A DNA stretch of 40,008 bases. It comes from Loigolactobacillus jiayinensis. Lineage in GTDB: Bacteria > Bacillota > Bacilli > Lactobacillales > Lactobacillaceae. Below, one piece after another: positions 15,772-24,364 of the stretch; the first letter of the stretch is position 1, and every line of letters begins with the position of its first letter. The position numbers and the translations under genes were made by a program. The stretch lies in assembly GCF_003946445.1 (NCBI RefSeq), contig NZ_RHOF01000037.1, positions 1-40,008 on the forward strand, read 5' to 3'. Under the pieces are notes generated by a model. It saw nothing but the letters and a program-made list of their open reading frames with translations. It did no database searches and had not been told where the DNA came from.

Positions 15772-16623
15772 ATGGGACAAAAAATTCCACAAGTGACGTT
15801 GAACAACGGCGTTAAAATGCCACAATTTGGCTTAGGTGTTTTCAAAGTTGATAACGCTGCCGATATTAAGAATTCGATTAAATGGGCGTTAGCTGATGGC
15901 TACCGCTTGATCGATACGGCCATGATTTACGGTAATGAACAATGGGTTGGTGAAGCAATTAAGGAAAGTGCTATTCCGCGTGCTGAGCTATTTGTGACCT
16001 CCAAACTATGGAACGCTGATCGCGGTTATGAAGAAACTAAAGCTGCCTTCGCTGCCAGTTTAAAGCGTTTAGGGTTAGACTATTTGGACCTGTACTTGAT
16101 TCATTGGCCAGCAGACGGTTATTTGGAATCATGGCGGGCAATGGTTGATTTGTATCATGAAGGTAAAATTCGTGCAATCGGCGTTTCTAACTTTGAACCA
16201 CACCATTTAGATGACTTAATGGCGCACTCTGACGTGGTACCAGTGGTTAATCAAATTGAAACGCATCCGATTTTTCAGCAAAAAGAATTGCACCGTTATT
16301 TAACGACCCACAAGATCGCGCATGAAGCTTGGGGACCATTAGGCCAAGGCAAAAGTGATATCTTAGTCAACCCAGTGCTGACTAAAATTGCTGCAAAATA
16401 TGGCAAAACAGCGGCGCAAGTTGTTTTGCGTTGGCATATTGACCGCGGCGTCATTATTATTCCTAAGTCGATTCATGAACAACGGCTTGCTGAAAATGCT
16501 AATATTTTCGATTTCTCGCTCACCGAGGAAGAAATGCAAGCCATCGCTAAATTAGATCAAAATAAGCGCTTAAGCCGTAATCCTGACGATACAGAATGGC
16601 TGAAGAAGACGCAAGAAAAGTAA
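15772..16623 (+). CDS. Aldo/keto reductase (2,5-diketo-D-gluconate reductase-like)
   Basis: NADPH-dependent oxidoreductase of 283 aa with a TIM barrel. The catalytic tetrad is complete: Asp48 and Tyr53 (LIDTAMIYGNE), Lys78 (VTSKLW) and His111 (LIHWP). IGVSNF and the cofactor loop IIPKSIHEQRL are present. The physiological substrate cannot be deduced. The ATG follows AGAAGGGAG. It ends before a strong shared terminator at 16683. Confidence 0.93.
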   Translation: MGQKIPQVTLNNGVKMPQFGLGVFKVDNAADIKNSIKWALADGYRLIDTAMIYGNEQWVGEAIKESAIPRAELFVTSKLWNADRGYEETKAAFAASLKRLGLDYLDLYLIHWPADGYLESWRAMVDLYHEGKIRAIGVSNFEPHHLDDLMAHSDVVPVVNQIETHPIFQQKELHRYLTTHKIAHEAWGPLGQGKSDILVNPVLTKIAAKYGKTAAQVVLRWHIDRGVIIIPKSIHEQRLAENANIFDFSLTEEEMQAIAKLDQNKRLSRNPDDTEWLKKTQEK

Positions 16624-16682
16624 AAAATTGGCGTGTGCCATAAGCCTCTGTTTTATGGCGCACGGTTTAATGTTCGCCAATA

Positions 16683-16734
16683 AAAAAATGAAGCCGCGAT
16701 ATAAGTTTACTTACATCGTAGCTTCATTTTTTAA
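16683..16734. terminator. Bidirectional terminator between the aldo/keto reductase and DUF1634 genes
   Basis: AAAAAATGAAGC (left arm) pairs with GCTTCATTTTTT (right arm), with an added CGAT/ATCG inner stem. T-runs on both strands serve the converging genes. Confidence 0.88.
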
Positions 16735-17111
16735 ATATCCAGATAACCAAGTACCATTGCGAACACTAAAATGACGAGTACAATGCTAGTGATCACAACA
16801 TAAAGGCGATCGTGTTCTTTTGCAAAGGCATAAATCGAAACGACAACTCGCAACACAGGCGTCAAAATTAAACAGAAGAGGCCGAGCATCATAATCGCAA
16901 ACGGTTTGAATTGGACAATACCACTAAGAATGGCACCAAAGTGTGTCGGAAAGGTTTGTCCCGGGTAGCCACTTTGACCAGTGAATAGTAGTAATAAAAG
17001 GCCGACACCGATGATAATTGCTGAGATCAAGACGCCGATTTGTAAAATCAAGCCGATGATTTTTTCAACTTGCGCCATTTCTGTATTAGTTTTTTGCTCA
17101 TCAGATTGCAT
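16731..17111 (-). CDS. DUF1634-family membrane protein
   Basis: A 126-aa protein with three predicted helices: residues about 15-45, 68-92 and 104-124. It matches the DUF1634 layout. It is usually encoded directly after a TauE/SafE permease, as here, and is thought to work with it. Its ATG overlaps the permease stop (TAATG, around 17109-17113), so translation is coupled. Confidence 0.88.
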   Translation of the reverse strand: MQSDEQKTNTEMAQVEKIIGLILQIGVLISAIIIGVGLLLLLFTGQSGYPGQTFPTHFGAILSGIVQFKPFAIMMLGLFCLILTPVLRVVVSIYAFAKEHDRLYVVITSIVLVILVFAMVLGYLDI

Positions 17112-17956
17112 TAGAAGCTCACCCCGAATCCTTTAAGAATCATTTGGCCACCGATGTAGAGCAATAATGGCACAAAAATAATCCGAATCCAGCGGGCCGG
17201 CAAAATTTGCATGACCCGTGTGCCCAGTGTCGCACCAATTAGGACACCTACAGCTAACGGTGCTGCAATTTGCGGTAAAATTGCGCCGTTAAAAAAGTAA
17301 ACCGTGGCACTGGCGGCAGCGGTGACACCCATCATTAAATTGCTGGTTGCGCTGGACGGTTTTAGTGGCATTTTCATAACGGTATCCATAGCCATTACTT
17401 TAAAAGGACCACTACCGATGCCTAGCATGCCGCTAGCTAAACCAGCACCGAACATGACGCCAAGCCCACCAGGAATGTGTTCAACTTGGTAATCGACTTG
17501 CTGCTGGGTATTCTTATCGTAATAGCTGCTGTTTAGTCGTAACTTCTCAGCGACTGGATCAGGTTGGGGCCGATGTAAGACCTCGCTACCAGCACGTAAC
17601 TTGCGGTACATGTTCCATGACGAAAATAGCAGCAAACCGCCGAATAGCACGTAAAGAAAGTTTGGCTGTACGATACCAACTAGCACTGCGCCCACGATTG
17701 CGCCAACAGTAGTGGCGATTTCTAAAAACATGGCGACACGCAGATTTAGTAAGTCATCTTTAATATAAGCGATAGTAGCCCCAGAACTAGTTGCAATTAC
17801 TGAGATCACACTAGCACCAATCGCGTATTTAATATCTAAGCCAAATGCAAGCGTCAGAATTGGCGTAATGATGATACCGCCACCAATACCCAAAATTGCG
17901 CCTAAAACACCGGCAAGGATACCAATACCGAAAATAATCAATACAGTTTGTAGCAT
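17111..17956 (-). CDS. TauE/SafE-family sulfite/organosulfonate exporter-like permease
   Basis: A 281-aa membrane protein with eight or so hydrophobic segments. The first TauE repeat is GILAGVLGAILGIGGGIIITP; the second is GLASGMLGIGSGPFKVMAM. The family transports small anions such as sulfite or sulfoacetate, but the substrate here is unknown. The start at 17956 is preferred because AGAGGTG is 7 nt upstream on the minus strand. An in-frame ATG at 17995 would add 13 residues without a clear ribosome binding site. It is the first gene of a two-gene operon with the DUF1634 protein. Confidence 0.92.
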   Translation of the reverse strand: MLQTVLIIFGIGILAGVLGAILGIGGGIIITPILTLAFGLDIKYAIGASVISVIATSSGATIAYIKDDLLNLRVAMFLEIATTVGAIVGAVLVGIVQPNFLYVLFGGLLLFSSWNMYRKLRAGSEVLHRPQPDPVAEKLRLNSSYYDKNTQQQVDYQVEHIPGGLGVMFGAGLASGMLGIGSGPFKVMAMDTVMKMPLKPSSATSNLMMGVTAAASATVYFFNGAILPQIAAPLAVGVLIGATLGTRVMQILPARWIRIIFVPLLLYIGGQMILKGFGVSF

Positions 17957-18063
17957 AATTGCACCTCTTTTAGTCATTGATTCGTGAATCGACACTGCCT
18001 AGTTTACCATATTCAGTTGCTGATGCGTTGCTTTAATCAGTAATCAGAGTAATAGAATTTTTT

Positions 18064-18125
18064 TGCATTAAATGCTAAAATGAGTCTAAAATTTGATAAC
18101 GCTATCGTTACTTTTTTGGTACACT
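18064..18125 (+). promoter_or_regulatory. Candidate promoters of the sortase-ferrochelatase unit
   Basis: TTGCAT (18064-18069)-N17-TAAAAT (18087-18092) is one possible promoter. An extended -10, TGGTACACT (18117-18125), lies closer to the gene. A very similar TGGTACACTTAA is found before the gene at 19871. Confidence 0.5.
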
Positions 18126-18155
18126 TAAGAGAATAGATGAAAGGCGTGAATATAA

Positions 18156-18836
18156 ATGTCGAAGCGGGTGCGCAAATGGTTGATCAATATTGTGATTGGA
18201 ATCTTATTAGTTGTGGGGTTGGTGTTAGTCTTCAATGAACCAATCAAGAATTGGGTTATTGGAAATATGGCGCAAAATCACATTGAACAATTAACTAAGC
18301 AAAAGGTTGCAGCAAATTCAAAGAAAAAAACAACTTTTGATTTTGATAAAGTAAAATCTTTAGGCGTTAACGAAGTTGCCCACGCAGCGGTCAATCAAAA
18401 TGGTGTGTTAACGATTGGCAAGTTGGCGATTTCTAGTATTGATATGCGTTTACCAATTGTCAAAGGATTATCCAATGATGCGCTGGCTACTGGTGGCGCG
18501 ACGATGAAGGTCGACCAGAAAATGGGTCATGGTAATTATGCGTTGGCCGGGCATTATATGTTGAATAACGGAACCAATTTATTTTCCCCATTAGATAATA
18601 TTCAAATGGGTGCGGCAGTTTACATTACTAACTTGTCAAAAGTTTATCAATATAAGGTGACTTTGAAAAAAGTGGTCAATCCTTATGCAACTGAGTTGAT
18701 CGATGATGTACCGGGTAAAAAGCTGATTACACTGATCACTTGTGCTGACGGTGGTGTCAATCGACTAGCAATTCAAGGCAAGCTGGTAAATACAACAACG
18801 GCCACCAAGACTAATTTAGCGCTATTTAGTAAATAA
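18156..18836 (+). CDS. srtA: Class A sortase
   Basis: Membrane-anchored transpeptidase that attaches LPxTG-type surface proteins to the cell wall, 226 aa. It has an N-terminal anchor (residues about 8-27, IVIGILLVVGLVLVF) and an extracellular beta-barrel. The active site is His133 (ALAGHYM), Cys196 (LITLITCADGG) and Arg203 (NRLAIQG). The length is typical for SrtA. Its stop overlaps an in-frame ATG of the ferrochelatase frame (TAATG). Confidence 0.94.
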   Translation: MSKRVRKWLINIVIGILLVVGLVLVFNEPIKNWVIGNMAQNHIEQLTKQKVAANSKKKTTFDFDKVKSLGVNEVAHAAVNQNGVLTIGKLAISSIDMRLPIVKGLSNDALATGGATMKVDQKMGHGNYALAGHYMLNNGTNLFSPLDNIQMGAAVYITNLSKVYQYKVTLKKVVNPYATELIDDVPGKKLITLITCADGGVNRLAIQGKLVNTTTATKTNLALFSK

Positions 18837-18853
18837 TGGGAGTAGGCGAAAAT

Positions 18854-19786
18854 GTGAAAAAAGGGGTTTTATTGGTCAATTTAGGCACACCAACAACACC
18901 AACTGCACCAGCGGTACGTTCCTATCTCAGTCGTTTTTTGATGGATCGGCGGGTGATCGATGTGCCGCGACCAGTTTGGTGGCCAATTTTGCATGGCATG
19001 ATCCTACCGATACGACCATCACGTTCAGCCGCTTTATACCGAAAAATTTGGACGAAGCAAGGCTCACCATTGCTACTGTATACGCAGCAACAAACCCGGC
19101 AATTGCAGCGTTTATTGCCACAGCAGGTAGTGCGGTACGCTATGTGTTATAGCGCACCAACGGTTGATACGGCGTTACAAGAAATGCAGCAGCTGGGAGT
19201 CACTGATTTGACAGTGATTCCGCAGTATCCGCAATATTCGACGACAACAGTTGGTTCCGTATTTGACCAGGTCGCCGCGTATTTCATGCAACATTCTGCA
19301 TTGCCACAACTGCATTTTATCAGCTCATTCTACCAAGAACCGCGCTATATTAAAGCTTTAGCTAATCAAATTAAGCGCGCGCTAATTAAACAACCAGATG
19401 CGCACCTAGTTTTTTCCTATCACGGTATTCCACAAAAATACGCGGATAACGGCGATCCTTATCCACAACAATGTACGGCGACCACGCAACAAGTGATGAC
19501 GTTGGTGGGGGATGTACCGTATACGCAATCTTATCAGTCGAAATTTGGTCCTGGTCAGTGGCTGAACCCGGCAACCGCGCAAATAATGCACCAGCTGCCA
19601 CAGCAAGGTAGCAAAAAAGTGATTATTATCACGCCTGGCTTTGTGGCCGATTGCTTAGAAACGCTGCAGGAGATCAACCATGAGAATTGTGACTATTTTA
19701 TCACTAGCGGAGGGACTGACTTTACCTATTTACACCCATTTAACGGTAGTCAGACTTATACTCAATTACTAGCAACATTGGCGTAG
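18854..19786 (+). CDS. hemH: Ferrochelatase (HemH/CpfC)
   Basis: Inserts iron into (copro)porphyrin, about 310 aa. It begins KKGVLLVNLGTP, typical of the family. The metal-site His is in SYHGIP, and the conserved Glu is in PGFVADCLETLQEI. No other heme biosynthesis gene is in the window; many lactobacilli keep this enzyme alone. The GTG at 18854 is preferred because GGGAGTAGG lies 7 nt upstream and gives the usual M-K-K-G start. An ATG at 18836 overlapping the sortase stop is the alternative and would add six residues. Confidence 0.93.
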   Translation: MKKGVLLVNLGTPTTPTAPAVRSYLSRFLMDRRVIDVPRPVWWPILHGMILPIRPSRSAALYRKIWTKQGSPLLLYTQQQTRQLQRLLPQQVVRYAMCYSAPTVDTALQEMQQLGVTDLTVIPQYPQYSTTTVGSVFDQVAAYFMQHSALPQLHFISSFYQEPRYIKALANQIKRALIKQPDAHLVFSYHGIPQKYADNGDPYPQQCTATTQQVMTLVGDVPYTQSYQSKFGPGQWLNPATAQIMHQLPQQGSKKVIIITPGFVADCLETLQEINHENCDYFITSGGTDFTYLHPFNGSQTYTQLLATLA

Positions 19787-19870
19787 TAGCAAGCGTAACC
19801 ATTTTCAATGGGTTGTGGTACACTTAAAAGTAGTAACGGCGATTAAATTGGTGAAGGATGGTGCATTGAC

Positions 19871-20065
19871 ATGAGTGAATCAAAAGAGTTGAGTGCGTTG
19901 GCAGAACAAATTATTCAGTATCAAAAGCGGCACGACCAAACTGATAATGAGTTGGCGTTTAGTAGCCACGTTTCGGTAGAACATATTCACGCTATTAAAG
20001 CGATGGAGATGACACCACCGGCCGATGACGTTAAACGCATACAGGAATATATTCAAGGAAAATAG
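19871..20065 (+). CDS. Small conserved lactobacillar protein (64 aa), HTH-like
   Basis: A helical, soluble 64-aa protein (begins MSESKELSALAEQIIQYQKR) with an HTH-like core, NELAFSSHVSVEHIHAIK. It resembles the small LBP_cg2779-type family of lactobacilli. The function is unknown. It has an extended -10 upstream (TGGTACACT near 19816) and a terminator downstream at 20150. GAAGGATGG precedes the ATG. Confidence 0.7.
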   Translation: MSESKELSALAEQIIQYQKRHDQTDNELAFSSHVSVEHIHAIKAMEMTPPADDVKRIQEYIQGK

Positions 20066-20149
20066 GCAGTCTTTAGCTAACTAATGATTTTACTACCCAA
20101 TTTGTTTCTGTAAAATTAGGTAAATAAATAGTTCGTGTATAAAATAAAT

Positions 20150-20187
20150 ACAGGCGCAACGCTGATAATTTTCAGTGTTACGCCTGT
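20150..20187. terminator. Bidirectional terminator between the 64-aa and 49-aa genes
   Basis: A 16-bp, nearly perfect stem. ACAGGCG is paired with CGCCTGT, extended through an AACGCTGA/TCAGTGTT inner stem around 20159-20177. It is followed by GTTTTTATTT on the plus strand and ATTTATTTTA on the minus strand. It closes both the 64-aa gene and the SAM-controlled 49-aa gene. Confidence 0.9.
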
Positions 20188-20191
20188 GTTT

Positions 20192-20341
20192 TTATTTATC
20201 GCCGATTTTTTTAGTCTGGTCATGAGCGACGAGTGCTGCCTTAAGTGCCTGTTGAATCAGGTGAGCGACGACATCGTTAGTAATTTTTTTGTCCGTCCGG
20301 CCAACAATTTGCCGCCGAAAATTCTCTTCATTTAAACGCAT
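20192..20341 (-). CDS. SAM-riboswitch-controlled 49-aa protein, function unknown
   Basis: A small gene directly downstream of a SAM-I riboswitch and its terminator, on the same strand. The ATG has a strong ribosome binding site (GGAGGA, 6 nt upstream). The stop is just before the terminator at 20150-20187, so this is the only gene of the transcript. It is a charged, probably mostly helical protein: N-terminal MRLNEENFRRQIVGRTDKK, a central VVAHLIQQALKAAL amphipathic helix and a basic C-terminus TKKIGDK. It has no Cys, and the only Met is the first residue, which suits production under methionine starvation. I recognise no family. Confidence 0.8.
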   Translation of the reverse strand: MRLNEENFRRQIVGRTDKKITNDVVAHLIQQALKAALVAHDQTKKIGDK

Positions 20342-20370
20342 AATGATTCCTCCAATCAAATAATGGTTGA

Positions 20371-20532
20371 AAATAAAAACGCCCCTTTAGCCTTGGCTGA
20401 AAGAAGCGCTAGAATGCGTACGTTGTGCTCCTTATCTACTCAGCTAATTGCTGCTGGAATTAGCACCTTGCTTTTTGTCGTAGGTTGCTGTGCTGTCAAC
20501 GGGCCAGATCCCTCAAGCACTCTGGATAAAGA
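20371..20532 (-). ncRNA. SAM-I (S-box) riboswitch with transcription terminator
   Basis: Read on the minus strand, the sequence has all S-box landmarks in order. P1 CTTTATCC is at 20531-20524; then GAGTGC, TTGAGGGA, CTGGCCC, a kink-turn region ending in GCAACC, then GGTGCTAATTCC with the CAGC/GCTG P4, and the P1 return strand AGATAAGG (about 20438-20431). A terminator hairpin follows at 20409-20380 (CGCTTCTTT... with ...AAAGGGGCG), with TTTTTATTT. P3 looks short. Binding of S-adenosylmethionine should terminate transcription before the 49-aa gene. An ORF on the opposite strand here is a shadow of this RNA. Confidence 0.96.
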
Positions 20533-20551
20533 CGTTCTTAATTTCACTGTT

Positions 20552-20580
20552 AGTGTAACAAGTTACGCTAATTTATGCAA
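20552..20580 (-). promoter_or_regulatory. Promoter of the SAM-I riboswitch transcript
   Basis: On the minus strand, TTGCAT (20580-20575), a 17-nt spacer and TACACT (20557-20552) lie about 20 nt before the aptamer. Confidence 0.75.
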
Positions 20581-20679
20581 GCGCTATCCTTGAATGATTA
20601 GTAATTGTTTAAAAGTAGCCCTATTAATTTGGATTCATAATGATAAAGTTATAATAAAATCACATGGCTATAGACACGG

Positions 20680-20688
20680 TGCTATAAT
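20680..20688 (+). promoter_or_regulatory. Extended -10 promoter of the 64-aa membrane protein gene
   Basis: TGCTATAAT is a perfect extended -10, 68 nt upstream of the ATG at 20757. No clear -35 was found. Confidence 0.6.
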
Positions 20689-20756
20689 CATTGGTGAGGG
20701 CATTGATCGTTAGTTAATTGGGTATGCAGGTATAGGATGTTAAGGAGGGGTAAGCT

Positions 20757-20951
20757 ATGATTGAAGGTTTAATCGGAATCGTCTTTTTGTTGCTTGCGTT
20801 GTGGCAGTTTTATGCTTTTTATAATGCTTTTAGAACTGTTCAGAAAAAAGGCAATGAAGCGACTTCTGCTTTTGCCAGCTTGGGTATCTGGTATGGTTTT
20901 CTTTTTGGGGTATTCTTTTTGATTAGTGGTATTTATTTTCTGATTGGCTAA
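20757..20951 (+). CDS. Small membrane protein (64 aa), unknown function
   Basis: Two hydrophobic helices (residues about 3-26 and 43-63) flank a short polar loop with a basic KKGNEATS stretch. Begins MIEGLIGIVFLLLALWQFYAF. AAGGAGGGG lies before the ATG. It converges with the CadD-like gene on a shared terminator. The family is not recognised. Confidence 0.75.
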   Translation: MIEGLIGIVFLLLALWQFYAFYNAFRTVQKKGNEATSAFASLGIWYGFLFGVFFLISGIYFLIG

Positions 20952-20955
20952 TATG

Positions 20956-21004
20956 AAAAAAGTGAGGCAGTGACATGATTTTACTTATGTCAGCGCCTCA
21001 CTTT
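20956..21004. terminator. Bidirectional terminator between the small membrane protein and cadD-like genes
   Basis: The outer stem AAAGTGAGGC/GCCTCACTTT and the inner stem TGACAT/ATGTCA form a long hairpin (about 20958-21003). A-runs and T-runs flank it on both strands. Confidence 0.9.
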
Positions 21005-21008
21005 CAGT

Positions 21009-21611
21009 TTACAGAAAATGCTGAATTGTGCCATTCTCCCAAATAACCATACAGCCGATACCGATGTAGATCAGTGCCATGATCCAATTACCATAACGAT
21101 CAAGAAATACTTTGACGAAACTAATATGAGCAAATTTTTCGCCTAGTGTGACTAAGACGTAAATACAAATAATAAAGATCAACAACGTTACCGCTAGTGA
21201 AAGCAAGGTCAACGAAACAAAATAGGGGACGAACAAGCCGATATTGTCAGCGCCACAGGAGGCAACGGTGGTTAAAGCTACCGTTGCGATCAGACTTTTG
21301 TCACGACGCTGATCAAGCTTTTCGTTGACCTCAGCCGCTTCATCTTCATCACTAAATAAGTATTTAAATGCAAAGGCAATTGGAATTAAGCCTAGGAAAC
21401 CTAGCATCCATTTTTCGGGAACGTAATGTAAGACGAAGGCAAAAAATAAGCTGATACCGATCAAAAATAATGAGCCGATGTATTGGCCAATATAAATACT
21501 GCGCCGCGCATTGCGACCAGAATATTTTGAAAATAATAGCATTAAAATTACTAATAAGTCTAATGCGGTTGAAGCGTAAAGAATGATAGCGGTTAAAATA
21601 GTTTTCAGCAT
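21009..21611 (-). CDS. CadD-family cation (cadmium) resistance transporter
   Basis: A 200-aa membrane protein with five or six predicted helices. It matches the CadD layout: ILYASTALDLLVILMLLF at the N-terminus, a charged loop SDEDEAAEVNEKLDQRRDK and the signature TVASCGADNIGLFVPYF with one conserved Cys. CadD members give cadmium resistance in staphylococci, but many in lactobacilli have no known substrate. The ATG follows GGAGGAT on the minus strand. No ArsR-type regulator is adjacent. Confidence 0.88.
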   Translation of the reverse strand: MLKTILTAIILYASTALDLLVILMLLFSKYSGRNARRSIYIGQYIGSLFLIGISLFFAFVLHYVPEKWMLGFLGLIPIAFAFKYLFSDEDEAAEVNEKLDQRRDKSLIATVALTTVASCGADNIGLFVPYFVSLTLLSLAVTLLIFIICIYVLVTLGEKFAHISFVKVFLDRYGNWIMALIYIGIGCMVIWENGTIQHFL

Positions 21612-21685
21612 AAAATATCCTCCAGTTGCTTATAGTATAACGGGTTCAACTGTTTTCGACTAGCGTACAAGGAAAATTTTTGCTG

Positions 21686-21714
21686 TTGACAAGTAAATTT
21701 TCTGGTGGTATTAT
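21686..21714 (+). promoter_or_regulatory. Promoter of the metE T-box transcript
   Basis: A perfect -35 TTGACA (21686-21691), a 17-nt spacer and -10 TATTAT (21709-21714). Confidence 0.88.
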
Positions 21715-21720
21715 TTGGCC

Positions 21721-22010
21721 ACTGATTAAAAATAAATGAGAACGTTAAGACGAGAAGAGTAATTGCTGAGAAAGCCCACAGAGAGTTCCTGCTAAGTGTA
21801 AGGGAATGGCGCATTGGCGATGAAGATGATCTTCGAGCGTTTGCCAACGAGCTATGGTTAGTTGGCAACGGTTGTGCCCGATATAGCACCACAGTCTGTT
21901 GCTTTGCAACGCACTGGTAGAGTCCAACGCTGTGAAGCGCTGGAAAAATAAGGTGGTACCGCGATCGCAGAAGCGTCGTCCTTTGTTATACAGAGGATGA
22001 CGCTTTTTTT
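21721..22010 (+). ncRNA. T-box leader with Met specifier, upstream of metE
   Basis: The antiterminator T-box sequence AAGGTGGTACCGCG is at 21950-21963. A terminator hairpin (AAGCGTCGTCCT.../...AGGATGACGCTT) with a T-run follows at 21971-22010. Stem I starts near GAAGAGTAA (about 21751-21759) and includes an AGAGAG bulge. It returns as GATGAAGATGATCTTC, placing an ATG codon just before the closing strand, so the specifier reads Met. Uncharged tRNA-Met should open transcription of metE and yitJ. The stem I assignment is by eye. Confidence 0.93.
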
Positions 22011-22040
22011 GTACGCTAATTAACAGGAGGATGAGAAATT

Positions 22041-24329
22041 ATGGTAAAAAGTAGTAATCAAGGATACCCACGCTTAGGTGAAAAACGGGAATGGAAATTT
22101 TTGCTCGAACATTTATGGAGCCACAAAATTGATGAAGCTGAATTCACTGCACAAACTAAAGCATTACGCTTAGCTAATCTTAAGAAGCAACAAGCAGCTG
22201 GTGTTGATCTGATTCCAGTGGCAGACTATTCAAATTACGATCATGTATTAGATATTGCTGCTGCATTTGGTGCTGTACCACAACGGTTTGGCAAGTTCAC
22301 CGAGAAATTAAGCTTAACTGATTATTATAGTGTGGCGCGCGGCACTAAGGATGCAGTCGCTGCTGAAATGACGAAGTGGTTCAACACGAATTACCATTAC
22401 ATCGTGCCTGAACTTGATCATGTACAGTTTAAATTACTCGATAATCGTTGGCTAACTTATTACAACGAAGCAAAAGCTGAATTAGGTATTGACGGTAAGC
22501 CAGTTATTTTAGGCCCAGTCAGCTTCTTGAAACTAAGTAAAGTGAATGACGACTATGTTCGTGGCGAACTTTTAGCCCAATTATTAGATGAATTATTGCC
22601 ATTATATGTACAAGTTTTCCATGAATTAGGTGCTGCTGGCGCTAAATGGGTTCAGTTGGACGAACCAACTTTAGTGACAACTGATAAGGCTGAACTCGAC
22701 TTGTACCGCCACGCGTTGGACGTCTTGCATGAAGCTGCACCAGAAGTAAATGTACTGGTGCAAACTTACTTTGCTTCATTAGATTATTATACTGACATTG
22801 TTAATTTGCCTGCTGAAGGCTTCGGACTTGATTTTGTCCATGATCATGGTGAAAACTTGCAGTCATTGCAAAAATACGGCTTCCCAGAAACTAAGGTTTT
22901 AGCAGCAGGTGTTGTTGATGGTCGCAATATTTGGCGTAGTGACTTAACGGCTAAACAGGAACTGATCAGCCAATTACGCGAGCAAGTGGCTAGTGCCCAA
23001 TTATGGTTACAACCGTCTAATTCATTATTACATGTACCAATTACTACGGCTAACGAAAGCAAATTGGACCCTGTGATCAAAAATGGTTTGGCGTTTGCTG
23101 ATCAGAAACTAGCCGAAATCGTGACCTTGACTAAGGCTGCAAATGGTGAAGTCGTTACTGCTGAATTAACAGCTAGCAAGACTGCGTTAGATCAACTGAA
23201 CCATTCGGAACATCGGAATAATCCAGCGGTTACCCAGGCTGTCAAAGAAATTCTGGCTGCACCAACTGAACGGCATTCTGCTTATCCAGAACGGGTTAAG
23301 GCGCAGCAGGTCCTGAACTTACCATTATTGCCAACCACAACAATTGGTAGTTTTCCACAATCTGCTGAAGTACGTTCACACCGTAAAGCTTGGCGTAAAG
23401 GGGATTTATCCACGGCTGACTATCAAGCCTTTTTGGATCAAGAAGCCAAACGCTGGTTGAAAATTCAAGAAGATCTTGACATTGATGTGTTAGTTCATGG
23501 TGAATTTGAACGGACTGACATGGTAGAATACTTCGGTCAAAAACTAAAAGGGTTCACGACAACACAAAATGGTTGGGTACAAAGTTATGGTTCTCGTGGG
23601 GTTAAACCGCCAGTTGTCTTTGGTGATGTGCAATGGACTGAACCAATTACTGTCCGCGATACTGTTTTTGCCCAGCAACAAACCAGCAAGTTGGTTAAAG
23701 GGATGCTGACATCTGCGGTAACCATCATTAACTGGAGCTTTGTCCGCGATGATTTGGCTAAAAATCTAGTCGCTGATCAAATCGGTTTGGCTTTACGTCA
23801 TGAAGTTAAAGCATTGGAAGATGCTGGCATTAAGATCATTCAAGTTGATGAACCCGCTTTGCGTGAAGGCTTGCCACTGAAGCCACGTTATCGTGCTGAT
23901 TATTTAGCTAATGCCGTTAAAGCATTCAAAATTACGACAACTGGTGTCAAAGATGAAACCCAGATTCACACGCATATGTGCTACTCTGATTTCGAAGATA
24001 TTTTGCCAGCTATCAGTGCATTAGATGCTGATGTGATTTCCATTGAGTCATCACGCTCACATGGGGAAAGTATTAAAGCTTTCGAACAAACTAAATATGA
24101 CAAGCAAATTGGTTTAGGCGTTTACGATATCCATAGCCCACGGGTACCTTCGGTTGAAGAAATCGAACAAAATATTGATCGTGCATTGCAGGTTATCGAT
24201 ATTCATCAATTCTGGATCAACCCTGATTGTGGCTTAAAGACTCGCAAAGAACCAGAAACAATTGCTGCTTTGCGGAACATGGTACAAGCACGAAATAACG
24301 TACGGGCTAAATTAGGTGTAACGGAATAA
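22041..24329 (+). CDS. metE: Cobalamin-independent methionine synthase (MetE)
   Basis: Transfers the methyl group of 5-methyl-THF(Glu)n to homocysteine, making methionine. It has 762 aa, full length, with two TIM-like barrels. The N-terminal [13 protein letters not shown] motif is present. The C-terminal zinc ligands are in THMCYSDF (His, Cys), [11 protein letters not shown] (Glu) and NPDCGLKTR (Cys). The ATG follows AGGAGGATGAG. It is placed behind the Met T-box, with yitJ 35 nt downstream as probable operon partner. Confidence 0.98.
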   Translation: MVKSSNQGYPRLGEKREWKFLLEHLWSHKIDEAEFTAQTKALRLANLKKQQAAGVDLIPVADYSNYDHVLDIAAAFGAVPQRFGKFTEKLSLTDYYSVARGTKDAVAAEMTKWFNTNYHYIVPELDHVQFKLLDNRWLTYYNEAKAELGIDGKPVILGPVSFLKLSKVNDDYVRGELLAQLLDELLPLYVQVFHELGAAGAKWVQLDEPTLVTTDKAELDLYRHALDVLHEAAPEVNVLVQTYFASLDYYTDIVNLPAEGFGLDFVHDHGENLQSLQKYGFPETKVLAAGVVDGRNIWRSDLTAKQELISQLREQVASAQLWLQPSNSLLHVPITTANESKLDPVIKNGLAFADQKLAEIVTLTKAANGEVVTAELTASKTALDQLNHSEHRNNPAVTQAVKEILAAPTERHSAYPERVKAQQVLNLPLLPTTTIGSFPQSAEVRSHRKAWRKGDLSTADYQAFLDQEAKRWLKIQEDLDIDVLVHGEFERTDMVEYFGQKLKGFTTTQNGWVQSYGSRGVKPPVVFGDVQWTEPITVRDTVFAQQQTSKLVKGMLTSAVTIINWSFVRDDLAKNLVADQIGLALRHEVKALEDAGIKIIQVDEPALREGLPLKPRYRADYLANAVKAFKITTTGVKDETQIHTHMCYSDFEDILPAISALDADVISIESSRSHGESIKAFEQTKYDKQIGLGVYDIHSPRVPSVEEIEQNIDRALQVIDIHQFWINPDCGLKTRKEPETIAALRNMVQARNNVRAKLGVTE

Positions 24330-24364
24330 CGTCATTAAGTTAATTGAGTAAAGGGGGTTGGAAA

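Noticed and set aside
20363-20593. A plus-strand ORF of 76 aa with a signal-peptide-like segment
   Set aside because: It lies antisense over the SAM-I riboswitch; its sequence is explained by the aptamer and terminator.
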